From Bacteroidota bacterium (GTDB lineage: Bacteria > Bacteroidota > Bacteroidia > UBA4408): a DNA stretch of 64,000 nucleotides. Location: contig JADKHO010000001.1 in NCBI GenBank assembly GCA_016721765.1, forward strand, positions 670,001-734,000. Direction: 5' to 3'. Made by a program: the position numbers and the translations under genes. The notes beneath the pieces are model-generated. The model was not told the DNA's origin. It saw nothing but the letters and a program-made list of their open reading frames with translations, and made no database searches. Shown piece after piece: positions 17,190-26,434 of this stretch (the first letter of the stretch is position 1; each line of letters begins with the position of its first letter).

Positions 17190-18677
17190 ATGTCGCACAA
17201 AGTTCTTTTTTCACACTCCTACTTTCTCCGCTTCGATCCCAAACAATGGAAGCTGGGTCAGCCCTATGCACCACTAGCTACTATTACCGCTGCAGCATTT
17301 TTGCGTGAAAAAGGGTATGAGGTAGATTTATTCGACACCATGTTTGCCGAGGCAGCTGAGGATATTTTTCCGCTACTTCAAAAAACAAAACCTGCCTTTT
17401 TTGTGCTCTATGACGATGGCTTCAACTACCTCACTAAAATGTGCCTTACCAATATGCGGGAGGCTGCATTTAAAATGGCGAAAGAAGCTAAAAAGCACGG
17501 CTGTAAGGTTATTTTCTCAAGTTCCGACTCCACCGATAGGGTAGAAACTTATTTAGATAATGGAGCCGATTTTATCATCAAAGGGGAAGGAGAACAAACG
17601 TTGTTGGAATTGCTTGATGCACTTTCAAAAAATAATTCCGACCTAAAAAGTATTCAGGGAATTGCCTTTCGAGAAAATGGAAATACCATTACCACTTCTA
17701 AACGTGAGGTAATGCGCGATTTAGATGCGCTTCCGATGCCCGCATGGGACTTGGTAAATATGTTGGAGTACAAAATGCATTGGCTGCAAAAAAACGGCTA
17801 CTTTTCGATAAACATGAGTACCACCCGTGGCTGCCCATATAAATGCAATTGGTGTGCTAAACCCATTTATGGAAACCGTTACAATTCACGTTCGGTAAAT
17901 CATGTTATTAAGGAATTAAAATACCTGAAACAAATTTTCGACTTTGATCACATTTGGTTTTGTGACGATATTTTTGGATTGAAACCGGGCTGGACAAACG
18001 AATTTGCAGCAGCTGTAAAACGTGAAAACCTTAGCTTTCAATTCAAAATTCAATCGCGTGTGGATTTACTTTTGGAGGAGAATAATATTGAAGCATTGGC
18101 TAGAGCAGGATGTGAAACTGCTTGGGTAGGCGCAGAAAGTGGCTCGCAAAAAATTCTCGATGCCATGGACAAAGGAACAAAAGTGGCGCAAATTTATGAG
18201 GCGACTCGGCTCTTAAAAAAGTTTGCTATTAAACCGGCTTTCTTCCTGCAGTTTGGCTATCTGGGCGAAACCCAAGAAGACATTGATATGACCATTCATA
18301 TGTTGAATGAATTATTGCCCGATGATATTGGTATTTCAGTTTCCTATCCCTTGCCGGGAACCCTTTTCTATGATAAAGTAAAAAACGATTTAAAAGATAA
18401 AACAAACTGGACGGATTCAGACGAAATGGCCATGCTTTTTCGGAGCACATATCCTTCCTCCTTTTACAAAGCCTTGCAACGTTATGTGCATCGAAATTAT
18501 CGAACCAAGCAAGGAATTGCAGAATTGAAAACAGTATTTACACAGCCTTCCCTGATTTCTATTTCCCGCTTAAAAAGAATTGCAGCAGTTCCCTTTCATT
18601 TAGCAGGGCGCCAAATGCAAAAGCGGAAACTGAATCAATATTCAGTCTCCGCTTCTGATAACAGTACAAAAAAATAG
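17190..18677 (+). CDS. Radical SAM protein with B12-binding-like N-terminal domain
   Basis: A 495-residue cytoplasmic enzyme of unknown reaction. The N-terminal part (about 20-145) resembles the cobalamin-binding Rossmann domain of BchE-like radical SAM proteins (APLATITAAAFLREKGYEVDLFD), but the cobalt-ligating DxHxxG motif is absent. The radical SAM core carries RGCPYKCNWC (C215, C219, C222) for the 4Fe-4S cluster. GAESGSQKILDAMDKGT follows as in the Elp3/MiaB-like core. The C-terminal tail is basic. It starts four bases after the dCMP deaminase stop, so is co-transcribed. Its last codons contain a strong hairpin at 18623-18652. Confidence 0.85.
   Translation: MSHKVLFSHSYFLRFDPKQWKLGQPYAPLATITAAAFLREKGYEVDLFDTMFAEAAEDIFPLLQKTKPAFFVLYDDGFNYLTKMCLTNMREAAFKMAKEAKKHGCKVIFSSSDSTDRVETYLDNGADFIIKGEGEQTLLELLDALSKNNSDLKSIQGIAFRENGNTITTSKREVMRDLDALPMPAWDLVNMLEYKMHWLQKNGYFSINMSTTRGCPYKCNWCAKPIYGNRYNSRSVNHVIKELKYLKQIFDFDHIWFCDDIFGLKPGWTNEFAAAVKRENLSFQFKIQSRVDLLLEENNIEALARAGCETAWVGAESGSQKILDAMDKGTKVAQIYEATRLLKKFAIKPAFFLQFGYLGETQEDIDMTIHMLNELLPDDIGISVSYPLPGTLFYDKVKNDLKDKTNWTDSDEMAMLFRSTYPSSFYKALQRYVHRNYRTKQGIAELKTVFTQPSLISISRLKRIAAVPFHLAGRQMQKRKLNQYSVSASDNSTKK
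18623..18652. repeat. Hairpin inside the 3' end of the radical SAM gene
   Basis: GCGGAAACTGAAT, loop CAAT, ATTCAGTCTCCGC: a 13-bp stem with one mismatch, within the last codons of the gene and before the convergent T9SS gene. There is no T-run next to it on the plus strand, so it is only a possible transcript-end or mRNA-stability structure. Confidence 0.6.
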
Positions 18678-18698
18678 TTGTTTAACTTTCTTGTTGCC

Positions 18699-19715
18699 TT
18701 ATTTCACTACAAATTTTTGAAGTGATTTCTTAGCATTTACTTCGGTTTCCAATACATAAATACCGGGAGCTAATTTAGTATCCGGTTTGATGAAAATTCG
18801 GTTCTCTTCTAATACTCCGCTTGTGATTGCAAACACTTGCTCTCCAATCATATTGTAAATTTTGCAACTTACTTTTTCATTTACATTGCCTTTGTATCCA
18901 TTCAGTTCCACATAAAAATCAGTACTTACCGGATTTGGATATAACTTAATAGATGGTGCTGCTGCTACATTTGAATTGTTGATGCCTAAAGGTGGAGTTT
19001 GAATAGAAACTGCCATTATGTTCACAACGCCGGCAGTAACACTTGTTTGAGTAACCGTAATGCCGGAAATCAACTTGGTGTAATTTGCAGCATTTAAGGT
19101 AAGCGCTTTTTGATACAAACGGGGATCAGTTGGGGCAGTCAATCCTGTGGGTTGAGAATTCAATGGATTTACACGACCTATTCCTTGGATGGCGAATCCT
19201 GTTGAATTAAACCAATCGGGCAATGATTGTGCAGTAAAGGTTTGGCTTGTTAAATCAGTAAAATTAACAACTACTGTCATGGTTGCCGCACCGCTTCCTG
19301 TTGCTCCCAATAAAAATACTTGAGAGGCACTTACCGGTGTCACAAAACTTAAGGTCTTAGCAGAATTATTTACATCAATTCTTAAACTATTTGCCCCACT
19401 AAAACTTGCTAATTGAAAATCCAAACCCGGAGTTCCAACTACTACACTGTGAATTAAACCAGCCGGCGATAAAGCATGTGCGGGTAGCACTGCGGGCAAG
19501 GTTGGATAACGATAAGTTGAATCGAGCAAATAAAAACCGGCTTTGTCAAAAGTACTATCTGTTGTACTTTGCGGATATCCGAGTCCGTTTGCTACCACAT
19601 CGGCAGTAAAACCGGTACAAGGCACGGTTACATAACCGGCCTTAACATCAAATGCAGCAAAAGCGAGTGATGCAGCAATAAAAAGCGCATAAATTCTGGT
19701 GTAATTTTTTTTCAT
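18699..19715 (-). CDS. T9SS-secreted protein of unknown function
   Basis: A 338-residue exported protein with a signal peptide (about 1-26, ending DVKA) and a C-terminal T9SS type A sorting domain from about 255 (IKLYPNPVSTDFYVELN to KKSLQKFVVK). Between them is a beta-rich region with a CTGFTADVVANGLG start. It contains single-domain features of a lectin- or adhesin-like fold, but I recognise no family. A minus-strand -7-like TATATTTG is at 19770-19777. It is the downstream neighbour of the SBBP gene, with a 173-base gap, and converges on the radical SAM gene. Confidence 0.75.
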   Translation of the reverse strand: MKKNYTRIYALFIAASLAFAAFDVKAGYVTVPCTGFTADVVANGLGYPQSTTDSTFDKAGFYLLDSTYRYPTLPAVLPAHALSPAGLIHSVVVGTPGLDFQLASFSGANSLRIDVNNSAKTLSFVTPVSASQVFLLGATGSGAATMTVVVNFTDLTSQTFTAQSLPDWFNSTGFAIQGIGRVNPLNSQPTGLTAPTDPRLYQKALTLNAANYTKLISGITVTQTSVTAGVVNIMAVSIQTPPLGINNSNVAAAPSIKLYPNPVSTDFYVELNGYKGNVNEKVSCKIYNMIGEQVFAITSGVLEENRIFIKPDTKLAPGIYVLETEVNAKKSLQKFVVK

Positions 19716-19888
19716 GTTTTTGAATTAAGGGTTTTGAAAAGACTTGAACTACTTGTCAATATTGACTGCCAAATATAAAAAGAAGCGGTTATCCTAAGGG
19801 CTGAACTTCGATAAGTGGTATCCCTAATATTAGGGGTTCTTGATTTTAGCCTGAATCATATCTTATATTTCATTACAACCCACTAAAC

Positions 19889-22381
19889 TTATCGTATAAT
19901 TAGCTTTGATATGTTTTTAACGTTAGATGTTGTTATACTAACAAGGTAAACACCTTGGGCTATATCAAGCAACACATCTGCTTTGTTAGTGATATCAGTG
20001 ATTTTTGAAAAGACTACATTTCCTAGCACGTCAATTATTTCAATTTTTGCCGCTAATTGATTTCGAGCCATTTGAATTGTAAACGCACCAGTACTAGGGT
20101 TTGGATAAATTTGGGATATTGAATCAGAATTAATATTTCCAAGAAAAGTAATGGTATTGTTGAATATATTAGAAAGAGATGAGCTATAAATTGATGCCAT
20201 CCGCAATGTTGGTGTGCAGGTAATGTTCCATTGTGTTCTTACTCTCCAGGATCCAGTATTTTGATAAATTACATAAAGAGGATCACTCACAGTTTGTTGT
20301 GTTCCAGAAACACTGCTTATATCGTGCCATTGACCGTTGCTGTTATCGTCTCTCATAAGCACATAACTCGATACAGGATTTTGGCCATTCTCAATGGAAT
20401 ATGGTTGCACCCAATAAAATGTTCCAGCATTGTTCTGAATAAAAATTGTGTTGTGATAAGGACTTAATGAACTATTACTGCCGCAGGTACTTTTGGCCTG
20501 CAATTTATATCGATAAGTTCCGGCATTGGGATTTCCCGTATTTGGAAAATACTTTGTTCTAACTGTATCAATAAATTGGCTTAATGAATCAAATGGAATT
20601 GAGGCTATTGGCTGATAATTCCCTAAAGCAATTTCGCGATATACAATAAAAGTATCAACAGAATTAAATACAGTCTTATCCCAAACTATAATATTATTCT
20701 GAGAAATTGAATCTACGGAAACGAGGCAAATGTGAGCAGAATCTGCTGGAGGTTCGGTAATTGCAACCAATTCAGTTTTGGCACAACCATAATCATCGTG
20801 AATAATTATGAAATAATTGCCTGCTGCGAGATTACTTACTGAAGATGCAGTTGAGCCGTTACTCCAGGTGTAGGTAAACGCTGGACTTCCACCACTTAAC
20901 GTTATCACCGCAGCTCCATCATTACCGCCATTGCAGGTAACATTTGTTGAAAAAACTGAGGACGAAAAAGCATACGTATTTGCAATAAAAACGCTTCTTG
21001 TATTGTTAAATGATAAAACTTCATTTCCTATACTCATTGCTGAGCCGTTAAAATACCCTGTTATAAATACATGGTCTCCTAAAGTAACTGCAATACTTCT
21101 GGCATAAGCATTGCCCGTAGAACTTTTTCCCCACATTGCATTTCCTGTCAAGTCATATTTTACAAGGAAGGTATTTGAACTGGAAGTGCCACTATTTATT
21201 AAATTTACACCATCAAATGCAATTGAAGCGCTTTTAAAGTATCCTGTTAGATAAAAATTTCCAGATTTGTCAGCAATAATACCATAGGCATTGTCATCAT
21301 TAGTTCCTCCTGCCTTCTTTGACCACAGTACTGTCCCATTTTCATTAATTTTACAAATGAACAAGTCGTTCGATCCTGCTGAAACAAGTGGAATTCCTCC
21401 AAAATTAATGTCACTGCCAAAACTTCCAGCTACAATTACATCATTTCCAACGGTAGTTAAGCCATATATACTTCCAACGACACTTCCACCGGTAGACCCC
21501 ACACCACTCTTAGCCCATAGGGTGTTGCCCAAAGGATCGAATTTAACAATAAAAGCCGCTTTATTTCCCATGCCACGATAAATAGTAGCGTTACCGAAAT
21601 TTAATGAGTCGCCATTAAAATCTCCAGCAATAAATATGTTGTTTGCAGAGTCAACCGCTATTGCCCTAGAAAAACAATTATTTTTAGCAACAGCGCACCT
21701 ACCCCAAATTGCATTCCCTGCTGAATCATATTTGACTACAAAAACACTACTTCTAGTACTTGTTCCAATTGGCGGATTATAGAGAGCTACGTTTCCAAAT
21801 AATAGCGTGTCATTGCCAAAGTAACCTGTAATATAAACACCATTCAATTTGTCTGTTGCAATGGCATAGACCTGATTCCCACTCATACCGAATGCAGGAA
21901 TTGTCGAGCTTGATTTTTTAGCCCAAATAATGTTTCCATTTTCATCTAATTTGACAATGAAAATGTCCGGTGAACTGCTACCTGTTGATTTTGTTAACGT
22001 AATTGTTCCGAAGGTGATTGAATCTCCTAAAAAATTTCCGGTAAAATAAACGCTTCCGGAAGAATCAACAGCAACTGCCCTTCCAGTTGACTTACCATTA
22101 AAATTTTTTGCCCACAACACATTACCCTTTGGATTATATTTTACAATAAAGGCTTGTTGTTCAGTATTAACCGTAACGGAATGTTCAGTTAAGATTATAC
22201 TTCCAAAAGTTATCGAATGATCCTTAAAGTATCCTGCAGCATAAACATTTCCATCTTTATCCACTGCGGTGCAATAACTATCCGCATCATTACTTCCCGC
22301 ACCCTGCAACCAAAAACAGTCTTGGGCATAGGTAGCATAATAGAAAAAAACAAGTAAAATGAATAGGAAATTTTTTCTCAT
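19889..22381 (-). CDS. SBBP/propeller-repeat secreted protein with SprB-like repeat and T9SS domain
   Basis: An 830-residue exported protein. The signal peptide (1-19) ends ATYA with Gln at +1. Residues about 25-470 are seven or eight SBBP-type beta-propeller repeats (AVDKDGNVYAAGYF, AVDSSGSVYFTGNF, AVDSANNIFIAGDF, GNFYLTGYF). One SprB-type repeat follows at about 475-545 (VTCNGGNDGAAVITLSGG, YTWSNGSTASSVSNLAAGNY). A second beta domain is at about 550-740, and a T9SS type A sorting domain ends the protein (about 755-830, IYPNPSTGAFTIQM). Probably a cell-surface or gliding/adhesion-related protein. No partner gene is apparent. Confidence 0.85.
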   Translation of the reverse strand: MRKNFLFILLVFFYYATYAQDCFWLQGAGSNDADSYCTAVDKDGNVYAAGYFKDHSITFGSIILTEHSVTVNTEQQAFIVKYNPKGNVLWAKNFNGKSTGRAVAVDSSGSVYFTGNFLGDSITFGTITLTKSTGSSSPDIFIVKLDENGNIIWAKKSSSTIPAFGMSGNQVYAIATDKLNGVYITGYFGNDTLLFGNVALYNPPIGTSTRSSVFVVKYDSAGNAIWGRCAVAKNNCFSRAIAVDSANNIFIAGDFNGDSLNFGNATIYRGMGNKAAFIVKFDPLGNTLWAKSGVGSTGGSVVGSIYGLTTVGNDVIVAGSFGSDINFGGIPLVSAGSNDLFICKINENGTVLWSKKAGGTNDDNAYGIIADKSGNFYLTGYFKSASIAFDGVNLINSGTSSSNTFLVKYDLTGNAMWGKSSTGNAYARSIAVTLGDHVFITGYFNGSAMSIGNEVLSFNNTRSVFIANTYAFSSSVFSTNVTCNGGNDGAAVITLSGGSPAFTYTWSNGSTASSVSNLAAGNYFIIIHDDYGCAKTELVAITEPPADSAHICLVSVDSISQNNIIVWDKTVFNSVDTFIVYREIALGNYQPIASIPFDSLSQFIDTVRTKYFPNTGNPNAGTYRYKLQAKSTCGSNSSLSPYHNTIFIQNNAGTFYWVQPYSIENGQNPVSSYVLMRDDNSNGQWHDISSVSGTQQTVSDPLYVIYQNTGSWRVRTQWNITCTPTLRMASIYSSSLSNIFNNTITFLGNINSDSISQIYPNPSTGAFTIQMARNQLAAKIEIIDVLGNVVFSKITDITNKADVLLDIAQGVYLVSITTSNVKNISKLIIR

Positions 22382-22450
22382 GGTTTCTTGAATTTTGGAT
22401 AACTATTATAAAAATACAATTTTCTGATATGGAATAAGCGATTTCAAACA

Positions 22451-22479
22451 AAAAGAGCCCCGCAATGCAGAGCTCTTTT
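22451..22479 (-). terminator. Intrinsic terminator of the atp operon
   Basis: On the minus strand: AAAAGAGCTCTGC, loop ATT, GCGGGGCTCTTTT (G-T pairs included), then TTTGTTTG. It starts 23 bases after the atpG stop. Confidence 0.8.
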
Positions 22480-22501
22480 AAAATATCAATATAAATAAAT
22501 C

Positions 22502-23392
22502 TTAGCCTTCCAAAGCTTCCGCTCCACCCACAATCTCCAATATTTCATTAGTAATCGCAGCCTGACGGGCTTTGTTATACATCAGTTTCAATTCTTTGAT
22601 TAGTGCACCAGCATTATCGGTTGCTTTGTGCATCGCTGTCATACGCGCACCGTGCTCACTGGCTAGCGAATCTAAAAGCGCTTTGTAAAGCTGTGTTTTA
22701 AGCGATTTGGGGATTAAATTTTCAACTATGGTCTCTTTATTGGGCTCGTAAATGTAATCGGCCGTTTTGCCCTTCTTTGCATTTACGTCTAATTTGGGTT
22801 TTTGAACCGGCAAGTAATTTTCGGTAGTTAAAACTTGTACTGCTGCATTTTTAAATTGATTGTAAATCAACACCACCTTATCAAACTCACCATTTTCGAA
22901 CGATTTCATGATGCGTTCAGCTATAGGAGCAGCATTTTCGAATTTTAATTTATCAAAAATCGAGTTTAAGTTTGCTGCATTTTCGCCATCTACCACCTTC
23001 ACATCCGATTTACGGAAATAATCGGCACCTTTTTTACCAATGCAAAACACGCTTACTTTTGAAGCTTTGTAATCTTCTTTCATTAAGCGATTAGCTGTTT
23101 TAATCACGTTCGCATTAAAAGCACCACATAATCCGCGATTGGAAGTAATCACAATCAACAACACATTTTTTTCAGCTCTTTGTTTTGCAAATGCACCACC
23201 TGCACTGCCTTCCAATGTTGCGCTCACATTTTCTAGAATTTCGCGCAATTTCGAAGCATAGGGTCGCATTTGAGTTACAGCGTCCTGCGCACGTCGCAAC
23301 TTAGCTGCCGAAACCATTTTCATGGCCTTGGTAATTTGCTGTGTGCTGGATACAGAAGCAATGCGTAATCGAACCTCTTTTAAATTTGCCAT
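22502..23392 (-). CDS. atpG: F-type ATP synthase gamma subunit
   Basis: The central rotor stalk of F1, linking the c-ring to the catalytic hexamer. The 296 residues are normal in length. The N-terminal helix ANLKEVRLRIASVSSTQQITKAMKMV and C-terminal helix EHGARMTAMHKATDNAGALI (and ARQAAITNEILEIVGGAEAL) are the diagnostic ends. It is the last gene of atpB-E-F-H-A-G. A 137-base gap to atpA contains short direct repeats. Confidence 0.97.
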   Translation of the reverse strand: MANLKEVRLRIASVSSTQQITKAMKMVSAAKLRRAQDAVTQMRPYASKLREILENVSATLEGSAGGAFAKQRAEKNVLLIVITSNRGLCGAFNANVIKTANRLMKEDYKASKVSVFCIGKKGADYFRKSDVKVVDGENAANLNSIFDKLKFENAAPIAERIMKSFENGEFDKVVLIYNQFKNAAVQVLTTENYLPVQKPKLDVNAKKGKTADYIYEPNKETIVENLIPKSLKTQLYKALLDSLASEHGARMTAMHKATDNAGALIKELKLMYNKARQAAITNEILEIVGGAEALEG

Positions 23393-23529
23393 CTTCTAAC
23401 AAGAATTAAGAATTCAGAATGTAGAATTCAGAATTATTTATTTATTTTTTTGACGAATTAAGAACTGCTGCGAATAAACCTTTTCCTTTATAGAAAAATT
23501 AAAGCTGCATACTTAATTCTTCATTGCAT
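23393..23529. other. atpA-atpG intergenic gap with AT-rich repeats
   Basis: Contains GAATTCAGAAT twice within 22 bases (around 23410-23432) and a T-run. It is unusually long for this operon, where the other gaps are 36-103 bases. No gene. Confidence 0.5.
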
Positions 23530-25110
23530 TTATGCCTTATACTTGGCTGAAATCTCTTTTGCAACACTTTCCAATGTACCGGTAATTTCATCCGTTAATT
23601 TTCCTGCCTTCAAATCGTTCAATACATTTTTGTGCTTCAATTCCATAAAGGATAAGAATTCCGTTTCAAATTCTCTTACACGAGTAGTTGGCACATCACG
23701 CAACAAACCTTTTGTTCCGCAATAAATAATTGCTACTTGTTTCTCTACTGTTAAAGGAGAATATTGTCCTTGTTTCAAAATTTCCACGTTACGAACTCCT
23801 TTATCCAATACCGCTTTAGTAGCAGCATCCAAATCAGAACCAAACTTAGAGAAAGCTTCCAATTCACGGAATTGTGCCTGATCTAATTTTAAGGTACCTG
23901 CAATTTTCTTCATGGATTTAATTTGCGCATTACCTCCCACACGCGATACCGAAATACCCACGTTAATTGCCGGACGTACACCCGCGTTAAATAAATTCGA
24001 TTCCAAGAAAATTTGTCCGTCTGTAATCGAAATTACGTTAGTCGGAATATACGCAGATACGTCGCCTGCTTGTGTTTCGATAATTGGAAGTGCCGTTAAT
24101 GAACCGCCTCCTTTTACAATACCTTTGATGGTATCCGGCAAATCGTTCATGTTTTTTGCAATCTCGTCAGAAGCATTGATTTTAGCCGCACGCTCCAGCA
24201 ATCTGCTGTGTAAGTAAAATACGTCACCCGGATAAGCTTCACGTCCCGGTGGTCTTCTCAACAACAAAGAAACCTCGCGATACGCTACTGCTTGTTTAGA
24301 TAAATCATCGTATACAATCAAAGCAGGTTTTCCAGAATCGCGGAAAAACTCTCCGATGGCAGCTCCTGTAAAAGGTGCATAAAACTGCATTGGCGCAGGA
24401 TCAGAAGCAGTTGCAGCAACTACAACCGTGTAAGCCATTGCTCCGTTTTCTTCCAATGTTTTAACGATGTTTGCAACGGTTGAACCTTTTTGTCCAATAG
24501 CAACATATATACAAAATACAGGATTTCCTGCTTCAAAAAATTCTTTCTGGTTAATAATGGTATCAATCGCCACAGCCGTTTTTCCGGTTTGACGGTCACC
24601 AATAATCAACTCACGCTGACCACGGCCAATTGGAATCATCGCATCAATCGCTTTGATACCCGTTTGCAATGGCTCATTTACCGGCTGACGGTAAATTACT
24701 CCCGGTGCTTTACGCTCCAAGGGCATTTCATAGGTTTGACCTGTAATCGGACCTTTTCCATCAATAGGTTCACCTAAGGTATCCACCACACGACCCAACA
24801 TTCCATTTCCTACATGCACCGATGCAATTCTGCGTGTACGTTTAGCTACATCTCCTTCTTTAATAGAGTTAGAGCTACCAAGCAATACGGCACCCACGTT
24901 ATCCTCTTCCAAGTTTAACACGATTCCTTTTAATCCGTTATCGAATTCAATCAACTCTCCGGATTGCACATTGCTTAAACCGTAAATACGGGCAATACCA
25001 TCACCCACTTCGAGTACGGTACCCACTTCTTCCAATTGTGCTTCAGATTTGAAACCTGCCAATTGTTGTCTTAAAATTGCAGATACTTCTGCCGGTCTTA
25101 CTTCTGCCAT
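23530..25110 (-). CDS. atpA: F-type ATP synthase alpha subunit
   Basis: The non-catalytic nucleotide-binding subunit of F1. The 526 residues include the Walker A loop GDRQTGKTAVAID and the strand LIVYDDLSKQAVAYRE. The catalytic-interface Arg is in the conserved SVSRVGG stretch. The N-terminal EVSAILRQQL is typical. It lies between atpH and atpG on the minus strand. Confidence 0.98.
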   Translation of the reverse strand: MAEVRPAEVSAILRQQLAGFKSEAQLEEVGTVLEVGDGIARIYGLSNVQSGELIEFDNGLKGIVLNLEEDNVGAVLLGSSNSIKEGDVAKRTRRIASVHVGNGMLGRVVDTLGEPIDGKGPITGQTYEMPLERKAPGVIYRQPVNEPLQTGIKAIDAMIPIGRGQRELIIGDRQTGKTAVAIDTIINQKEFFEAGNPVFCIYVAIGQKGSTVANIVKTLEENGAMAYTVVVAATASDPAPMQFYAPFTGAAIGEFFRDSGKPALIVYDDLSKQAVAYREVSLLLRRPPGREAYPGDVFYLHSRLLERAAKINASDEIAKNMNDLPDTIKGIVKGGGSLTALPIIETQAGDVSAYIPTNVISITDGQIFLESNLFNAGVRPAINVGISVSRVGGNAQIKSMKKIAGTLKLDQAQFRELEAFSKFGSDLDAATKAVLDKGVRNVEILKQGQYSPLTVEKQVAIIYCGTKGLLRDVPTTRVREFETEFLSFMELKHKNVLNDLKAGKLTDEITGTLESVAKEISAKYKA

Positions 25111-25197
25111 TTGTTGTTATTTATTAACTATTTACTGAAATTCTTAATTTTTTTAACTCTTCATTACTGTATGTGATGTGTGCCTTTCAAAACTTAA

Positions 25198-25755
25198 TTA
25201 AAACTCCCGCACATAAGGATTCTCACTAAAGTTTCTACGTAGATTTTTAATTTGTCTTAAAACACTTGCATCCACCTGTGTATCTCCAATGCGTAACACA
25301 AAACCGCCCAACAAATCAGCCTTCACTTTTTCTTCCAATTCAACCTCAGATTTCGCAGCTGCTTTTACCATACTCATTACTTTGCTTCTTGAAGCTTCGT
25401 CTAAGGCTGTTGCGCTCGATATTACCGCAGTAGCAATATTCTTGTTTATTTTGTATTGGTTCACAAACTGCTCTGCAATATCAAGGATATAGCTTTCGCG
25501 GGATTTTACACTCAGCAAGTTCAAAAATTTTTGTGTGAGTGGACAAATTTGTTTCCCAAACAATTCATTTAAAATGCTTAATTTTTTATCCGACTTTATA
25601 ATGGGACTTCTTAAAACAGCTACCAATTCTGAATTTTCAGAACATACACTGTAAATCATTTTCATATCTGCCAACACCACTTCCAGTGATTTTAACTCGA
25701 TGGATAAATCAAGAACAGCTTTTGCGTATCGGGCAGCTACTTTGGTATCTTTCAT
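25198..25755 (-). CDS. atpH: F-type ATP synthase delta subunit (OSCP)
   Basis: Part of the peripheral stalk, tying F1 to subunit b. The 185-residue protein begins VAARYAKAVLDLSIELKSLE, the family's N-terminal helix. The C-terminal part holds the conserved DLLGGFVLRIGDTQVDASVL (a diagnostic delta signature). It sits between atpF and atpA, as expected. Confidence 0.97.
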   Translation of the reverse strand: MKDTKVAARYAKAVLDLSIELKSLEVVLADMKMIYSVCSENSELVAVLRSPIIKSDKKLSILNELFGKQICPLTQKFLNLLSVKSRESYILDIAEQFVNQYKINKNIATAVISSATALDEASRSKVMSMVKAAAKSEVELEEKVKADLLGGFVLRIGDTQVDASVLRQIKNLRRNFSENPYVREF

Positions 25756-25836
25756 TTTTTTTAGATTAAGCTTGAAGTGTTATTCGGTATAGGGTTCTGA
25801 TAAATATCCAATTTTGAATAACGATTAGCTAAATTT

Positions 25837-26331
25837 TTAGTTCAATTTTACCTCGTCCAGCAATTGCTTAACATAAGCCTTTTGCTTTTCATCGGAGGCC
25901 AATTGTTGACGCAATACTTTTTCTGCAATTTCAATGGATAAAGTTGCTACTTGATTTTTAAGTTCTGTAATAGCAGCCATTTTTTCGTTGTTAATGGTTT
26001 CACGCGCAGCGCTAACAATTTTATCAGCTTCTGCTGTCGCTTTACCTTTTGCGTCATTGATTATGCCTTCTTTTAACTCACGAGCCTCTTTTAATAAAGC
26101 ATCGCGCTCCAATTTAGCATCACTTAATATTTTTTCGTTGCTGGCTTTTAGAGAAGCCATTTCGTTTTTTGCCTTTTCGGCCGAAGACAAAGCTTTTTCA
26201 ATGCTCTCTTCGCGCTCCTTAATCATATTCAATATCGGCTTCCAAGCGAATTTTTTTAACAGAAATAGGACTGTTAAGAATGTAATTAACATCCAAAAAA
26301 CAAGGCCGAATGCGGGGGTAACTAATTCCAT
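25837..26331 (-). CDS. atpF: F-type ATP synthase b subunit
   Basis: A peripheral stalk subunit: one N-terminal membrane helix (about 4-26, FGLVFWMLITFLTVLFLL) followed by a long charged coiled coil (about 30-164). The length of 164 residues is typical. The gap to atpE (upstream) contains a terminator-like hairpin. Confidence 0.96.
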   Translation of the reverse strand: MELVTPAFGLVFWMLITFLTVLFLLKKFAWKPILNMIKEREESIEKALSSAEKAKNEMASLKASNEKILSDAKLERDALLKEARELKEGIINDAKGKATAEADKIVSAARETINNEKMAAITELKNQVATLSIEIAEKVLRQQLASDEKQKAYVKQLLDEVKLN

Positions 26332-26387
26332 TTATATCGTATTAAGATGTTAGTACTAAGTACAAAGACAAATAAAAATTCTTTTAA

Positions 26388-26424
26388 AAAAGAGTACTGC
26401 AACCAACCGTTGCAGTACTCTTTT
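26388..26424 (-). terminator. Terminator-like hairpin between atpE and atpF
   Basis: A perfect 15-bp stem: AAAAGAGTACTGCAA, loop CCAACCG, TTGCAGTACTCTTTT. On the minus strand it follows the atpE stop by about 10 bases and its 3' arm ends in a short T-tract. It may stop part of the transcription after atpE, or protect the 3' end of an atpB-atpE transcript. Confidence 0.7.
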
Positions 26425-26434
26425 AATTTTTTGA

